Part shown: positions 43,268 through 46,614 of the stretch, piece by piece
Layout of the letters: the number at the start of each line of letters is the position of its first letter
Position numbering within the stretch: the stretch's first letter is position 1
Origin: Candidatus Gastranaerophilales bacterium
Lineage (GTDB): Bacteria > Cyanobacteriota > Vampirovibrionia > Gastranaerophilales > Gastranaerophilaceae
Length of the DNA stretch: 46,614 nucleotides
Reading direction: 5' to 3'
Assembly: GCA_944326455.1 (NCBI GenBank)
Contig: CALVEA010000017.1
Span: 1-46,614, forward strand
Position numbers and translations under genes: made by a program
Notes under the pieces: generated by a model
What the model saw: only the letters and a program-made list of their open reading frames with translations
Database searches by the model: none
Told to the model about the DNA's origin: nothing

Positions 43268-43861
43268 ATGAAATTAAGTTCATATTTCAAAAATCTTCCT
43301 AACATGTGGAGTGCTAATTTCTTAGCGATGCTGGGGTTTGTTAGCTTTGTTCTTGCAATTATCGCTGCATCTGTTTCATCCTATTATTCCGTAGAACCTT
43401 TTTCATTTCCCAAAACACTTGAGGAAGTCCATAGATTAATTGAAAGTTGTATAATAGCACATACATTTTTGTTTCCATTAACCTGTGTACACGGTATTAT
43501 TCCTATTATTATTCAATATTTGTTTTTATCTAAGGCAAAACTACAAAACAATATTGCATTTATTATAATGATAGTAATTACTATTCTATGCACAATACCG
43601 GGGTATAATTTATTTGATTCCAGCAGCGGAAGCGGTATATATATAGCATTCGTCCCAATATTGGGATTGCCTGTTACAATAATTGCATTTATTATATTTT
43701 TTATATTACTTTATAGGGATTTAAAAAACAGAAAACAATTATCAGAGGCTAACTGTATTGCAAACCGTTATTATATCAATTTTGTAAATATCTTCTTCTG
43801 GTATGGTACTATTGTATTCATACTGGAATTCCTTCTGCTAATATATATACTTTTTTTCTAA
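43268..43861 (+). CDS. Multi-pass membrane protein, tandem copy 2 (candidate immunity)
   Basis: The protein has 197 aa with four to five hydrophobic segments. The first 25 residues match copy 1 (SYFKNLPNMWSANFLAMLGFV, quoted short: SYFKNLPN, WSANFLAMLGF), but the rest shares only topology. It overlaps the second truncated toxin-like tail by 4 bases. Leaderless by promoter spacing. Same inferred role as copy 1. Confidence 0.6.
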   Translation: MKLSSYFKNLPNMWSANFLAMLGFVSFVLAIIAASVSSYYSVEPFSFPKTLEEVHRLIESCIIAHTFLFPLTCVHGIIPIIIQYLFLSKAKLQNNIAFIIMIVITILCTIPGYNLFDSSSGSGIYIAFVPILGLPVTIIAFIIFFILLYRDLKNRKQLSEANCIANRYYINFVNIFFWYGTIVFILEFLLLIYILFF

Positions 43862-44016
43862 CGGCTATGCTTCGCTCCGCAAGTACGAATATAATCACCG
43901 ACTTTTGTACCGTCTGAACGAGTATATCCGCTCGCTGTATATGAACCTACGCATTGTGAACCAGGTATGTCTTTTTCTGTTCCGCTATGTTTTTTATTAA
44001 TTAAAGTTTTTAAATT
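43858..44016 (-). pseudogene. Truncated toxin-like C-terminus, copy 2
   Basis: Near-identical to the stretch at 43025-43186, offset by 833 bases: SQCVGSYTASGYTRSDGTKV then GDYIRTCGAKHSR and a stop. No start codon. The few differences are a mix of silent and replacement changes, so there is no strong sign of present selection. Confidence 0.5.
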
Positions 44017-44098
44017 TCAGATTCTTTGCCAAACAACATTTTTTCTATTTACCATATTTTTCCTTTCGTTAATTAACATTTGATGATACAATCACAAT

Positions 44099-44190
44099 AT
44101 GAAATTAAGTTCATATTTCAAAAATCCATCTAAGTACTGAAGTACTACCTGCTTGGCTATGATAGAGTTTAATATAACTTTTGTTTTATC
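44099..44190 (+). pseudogene. Broken third copy of the membrane gene
   Basis: The promoter and the first nine codons (MKLSSYFKN) match copy 2 exactly, then the frame stops after 13 codons (TGA at 44138-44140). Weak similarity to copy 2 continues to about 44185 and then ends. With the conserved upstream 120 bases this shows a tandem duplication of about 832 bp followed by decay. Confidence 0.7.
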
Positions 44191-44253
44191 CCTAAAGAAG
44201 TAATTAAATCTTTTGAGTAAAACATATAACCTGCTTTAAAATCCCCCGTGCGT

Positions 44254-44272
44254 GGCGGAGCTTTGCTCCGCC
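44254..44272. repeat. GC-rich palindrome between cargo and head genes
   Basis: GGCGGAGC-TTT-GCTCCGCC, a perfect 8-bp stem, lies 18 bases after the leftward head-protein gene's stop. Leftward tail is GGGGGATTTTAAAG, so it could be a weak terminator or RNA processing site dividing head genes from the cargo. Confidence 0.5.
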
Positions 44273-44289
44273 CGCCGGAAGAAAAGATA

Positions 44290-44676
44290 CTATTCAACAG
44301 GTCTTACACCAGCCCATTTAGCAACCGCAAAAATATTTCCCGTAAAACCTTCCGCAAAGTCTAAATCAATAGACCCGTCAGCTTTTTCAAAACGTGATAA
44401 ATCCTGAAGCTGAATAGCAGAAGTCCCTTTGGTTAGTTCTATTACAATATCACCTAACATTGAGTTAGGATAAGCATCACCGGCTTTTACGGTTAACAGA
44501 GAATCTGATGAAGTTGTTTCTATAATAATAAATAATGAATTATTTTTATTAGAAAACGCTTCTTTTATTGTGATTCCGTTAGCCTGAGTTACAGCTTTCT
44601 TCTCAATAACAATATTAGCAACCGATTCTGTATGGTCAAGACTCGGATACTGAACTTCAATAATATCTCTTGTCAT
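44290..44676 (-). CDS. Phage head protein (decoration or minor capsid type)
   Basis: The protein has 128 aa, mainly beta, with many Ile/Val/Thr alternations (SLFIIIETTSSDSLLTVKAG). It lies directly after the capsid gene with the same ribosome site (GAAAGGAATAATTT). Small beta proteins at this place often decorate capsids. Family not recognised. Confidence 0.6.
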   Translation of the reverse strand: MTRDIIEVQYPSLDHTESVANIVIEKKAVTQANGITIKEAFSNKNNSLFIIIETTSSDSLLTVKAGDAYPNSMLGDIVIELTKGTSAIQLQDLSRFEKADGSIDLDFAEGFTGNIFAVAKWAGVRPVE

Positions 44677-44703
44677 AAATTATTCCTTTCTATAATTAAC
44701 TAT

Positions 44704-45594
44704 TTATACAGACAACTTGGCAGAAACCTTAACAGTACCTAACATATCAGCTCTTGGAGCGCCTACGCCGTAGAGTCCGTATCCTTTGTAGCAGGTGTTA
44801 AAGTTCTTTTCCGGAGTGTAGAATGTTGTGTTCAAGTCAGATGAAATTCCGCCTGCCAGAGTTTTGCCTTTAACCCCGAAAAGCGGATAAAATACACCTG
44901 CTTCCGGCTGCGCAATGTTGTTTGAAACAAGGATTTCCCAACCGCAAAGAGTTCCGATATAACCTTTTGCAATTTGTGTTTTACCGGATTCAGTGTATTT
45001 AAGCTCATCCAGCTTGCCTAAATAGAACTGATATTCAGGAGGAATGACACAGAGCATTGAACCGTCTGTCCAGTTTGTATGTCCTTTTCCGTCCCCTCTC
45101 TGGAATTTTGCCTGCATATATGCAAAAATGTCTTTTGCTGTATCCGCAGTAAGAACAATGGCTTCGCCTTCGTCATCAAGATAATGCCCGGCTCTTGTGT
45201 AAAGATTAGCATAAGCGCTGTCTACAGCTGCAGCAAACTGTTTAATTGCATCGTTTGTATAATCTTTTGCCAAATCAACCATTTTGCCGGGATTGTCCTG
45301 AGAGTTTTGAAGCATTTTTTCTTCCATTTCAGAAAGTTCAAAATGGAACGCCTTTCCTCTGTCAATCTTAACTTTGCAGGTAGAAAGGGTTGCTTCTTCT
45401 GCGTCAGGCAGGTCTCCGCCGTCATAGTCAAATAATTGAACCATTCCCGGCATTGTTACATCAACTTCATCCCCTTTGTTGATTGAATTTTTCATTTCTG
45501 AATGAGCAAGTTTTCCTATTACAAGCTCATTGTAAAAATACTTGTTAAATGCTTTCGAAAAAGCATCTGCAATCATTTGTTTTGTTGTTGTCAT
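44704..45594 (-). CDS. Phage major capsid protein
   Basis: The protein has 296 aa. MTTTKQMIADAFSKAF, a region GDEVDVTMPGMVQLFDYDGG, the PPEYQFYLGKLDELKY segment and the beta-rich C-terminus fit the HK97-fold coat protein of P22-like or N4-unrelated podoviruses (P22 type without a fused protease). It follows the scaffold gene by 25 bases. GAAAGGAAAAAATC precedes the ATG. Confidence 0.82.
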   Translation of the reverse strand: MTTTKQMIADAFSKAFNKYFYNELVIGKLAHSEMKNSINKGDEVDVTMPGMVQLFDYDGGDLPDAEEATLSTCKVKIDRGKAFHFELSEMEEKMLQNSQDNPGKMVDLAKDYTNDAIKQFAAAVDSAYANLYTRAGHYLDDEGEAIVLTADTAKDIFAYMQAKFQRGDGKGHTNWTDGSMLCVIPPEYQFYLGKLDELKYTESGKTQIAKGYIGTLCGWEILVSNNIAQPEAGVFYPLFGVKGKTLAGGISSDLNTTFYTPEKNFNTCYKGYGLYGVGAPRADMLGTVKVSAKLSV

Positions 45595-45618
45595 GATTTT
45601 TTCCTTTCTTTGGTTGTG

Positions 45619-46263
45619 CTAAATAAGTCTTTCCAGTAGTTCATCAACCTCTTTCGGGGTCATTTCGTCAAAACGCTTTTTAGGCGGTATAAATTCTGTT
45701 TTTGGATTTTTATCATAGGTCATTGATTCAAGAGCATTTTCAGTTTCGTTTTTGGCAGATTGTTTTCTGTCATGTGCAAAAATTCTTGCTGAAACATACT
45801 CCTCAACAAGCGTAACAAGCTTGTCCATATCAAGGTCATCCCCAACTGCCTTATAAGCCTCGCAAAATAATTCTTTAAATGACGGATCCTGCAAGTACTC
45901 CGGAGTGTTGTATTTCTCGCGGTATTTATCCAAGTAATCCACAAACCCATTTTTGAAATTTGTAAACGTATCAAATAAATTTTTTGCAGCTTGCAGCTCA
46001 GAAACATTTCTCCTTAAAGCTCCCAATTCAGCTGAACTCAGACCTTGTCTTCTTTCAAGCTCCTGATAAGCCTTTGATAAATCCTCAACTGATTTAAACT
46101 TACCTAAAATTAAATCCGCAGAAGGGTCTTGACCTAAAGATTCTCCTTCTTGAAAGTCTTGAACTTCCGGTTCTTCATCATAAACATCTGCGGAGTTCTC
46201 GTAAACTTCCGGCTCCTGCGTTTGTTCGGATAAATTTTGTGTTTCGATTTGTGTTTCTTCCAT
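45619..46263 (-). CDS. Phage scaffolding protein
   Basis: The protein has 214 aa, with a highly acidic Gln/Glu-rich N-terminal third, a helical centre with LGKFKSVEDLSKAYQELERR, and a basic C-terminal helix (PPKKRF, PKEVDELLERLI). This composition and its place immediately before the coat gene identify a scaffold. GAAAGGAAATTTTT precedes the ATG. Confidence 0.78.
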   Translation of the reverse strand: MEETQIETQNLSEQTQEPEVYENSADVYDEEPEVQDFQEGESLGQDPSADLILGKFKSVEDLSKAYQELERRQGLSSAELGALRRNVSELQAAKNLFDTFTNFKNGFVDYLDKYREKYNTPEYLQDPSFKELFCEAYKAVGDDLDMDKLVTLVEEYVSARIFAHDRKQSAKNETENALESMTYDKNPKTEFIPPKKRFDEMTPKEVDELLERLI

Positions 46264-46321
46264 AAAAATTTCCTTTCCGGGTTTTCCCCATTAAATCTTT
46301 TAGTTTTCGTGCATGAAAATT

Positions 46322-46344
46322 GGGGCGCTCAGAATGAGCGCCCC
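46322..46344. terminator. Hairpin upstream of the scaffold gene, possible terminator
   Basis: GGGGCGCTCA-GAA-TGAGCGCCCC, a perfect 10-bp stem. The leftward tail has only AATTTTC, so termination may be partial. It would separate the upstream phage genes (beyond the window) from the structural operon. Confidence 0.5.
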
Positions 46345-46390
46345 GATAATTGGCTTAATTTATTCATTATCTAAATTTTTCTTCTCAAAT

Positions 46391-46549
46391 TCACTGATGT
46401 ATTATTATTGCTCGCCATAAATCCTTAAATAAAATTCGTCCGTTTTCAGGGGCAATGTTTGATAAGGATGCAGAAGGCAGCAAACGCTTACGTGCGGACT
46501 TATTTTGTTTATATACCGATATCACCCAGTTCCTCGGTTTTTCTTCCAA
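46391..46549 (-). other. Doubtful 52-codon frame at the window edge
   Basis: An open frame from TTG at 46549 to TGA at 46391 encodes a basic peptide (EEKPRNWVISVYKQNKSARK...). There is no ATG or ribosome site and a stop lies just upstream, so this may be chance or the end of a frameshifted gene. Nothing else is seen in 46350-46614. Confidence 0.15.
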
Positions 46550-46614
46550 TCTGTTGATACAACTATTGCATTTTTGGAATTAGTCAAATAGAATATTATT
46601 TACCAATTCCGAAT

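Noticed and set aside
43025..44016. Intact small secreted peptides on the minus strand
   Set aside because: The frames have no start codon and are bounded by stops, so they were called truncated ends.
46391..46549. Confident phage gene at the right edge
   Set aside because: No ATG, no ribosome site and a stop immediately upstream; listed only as doubtful.
27273..46614. Gene transfer agent instead of a phage
   Set aside because: Presence of scaffold, podovirus-type stabilisation protein, fibres and variable cargo fits a phage; nothing specifically indicates a gene transfer agent. Cannot be excluded from this window alone.

Overview
The window is AT-rich DNA of a diderm bacterium. It carries an LptD/OstA-like outer-membrane protein, a TamB/AsmA-like giant, an M23 envelope hydrolase and a separate glyQ. 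Low GC, LptD- and TamB-like proteins, EF-hand proteins, tandem APC permeases and many short intergenic hairpins suggest a gut lineage such as the non-photosynthetic relatives of Cyanobacteria (Vampirovibrionia/Gastranaerophilales). That placement is an inference; no marker here proves it.

Layout. 1-1.3 kb: a tRNA-Leu(GAG) flanked by copies of its own 5' and 3' ends, then a decayed RhuM/Fic-type gene. 1.37-5.4 kb: an envelope operon (37-aa membrane peptide, M23 peptidase, LptD-like protein, class II aldolase-like enzyme). 5.4-7.9 kb, minus strand: a secreted protein of unknown function, hinT and speE. 7.95-12.3 kb: TamB-like protein. 12.3-13.5 kb, minus: EF-hand protein. 13.5-19.0 kb: glyQ, two overlapping amino acid permeases, an HD-GYP protein and an 88-aa small protein. 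19.5-21.8 kb, minus: an intracellular GH13-like enzyme. 22-23.5 kb: a TPR membrane protein and an unknown protein. 23.5-24.4 kb: a gene-free stretch of palindromes and three copies of a composite repeat with octamer arrays. 24.4-26.3 kb: rpsB-tsf with a structured leader. 26.4-27.2 kb, minus: a metallophosphoesterase.

From 27.25 kb to the right edge lies the structural part of a tailed-phage genome, probably a podovirus-like prophage, transcribed leftward. In transcription order it has scaffold, major capsid protein, a head protein, small proteins, lysozyme-like proteins, head-tail adaptor, a P22 gp10-like stabilisation protein, an internal-type protein, a holin-like protein, tail fibre/baseplate proteins, a DUF1353 protein and the terminase large subunit. 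Portal, integrase and lysogeny genes are not in view. The phage genes are packed tightly, with good Shine-Dalgarno sites and frequent ATGA-type overlaps.

The most interesting part is the cargo set between the phage structural genes (37.0-38.8 and 40.4-44.2 kb): two lysozyme-like paralogues, two membrane-anchored proteins with a DLNGDG calcium-type loop, one protein resembling a polymorphic-toxin domain, and a tandem array of membrane protein genes that overlap tail-to-tail with truncated toxin-like C-termini. The candidate protective (membrane) genes lack Shine-Dalgarno sites and mostly have a -10 box, often TGn-extended, exactly 6-7 nt before the start codon, so they probably make leaderless mRNAs independent of the late operon. 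Several host genes have the same architecture. I read this as a phage-borne toxin/immunity or superinfection-exclusion cargo with its own expression mode; this is a hypothesis, not a demonstrated system.
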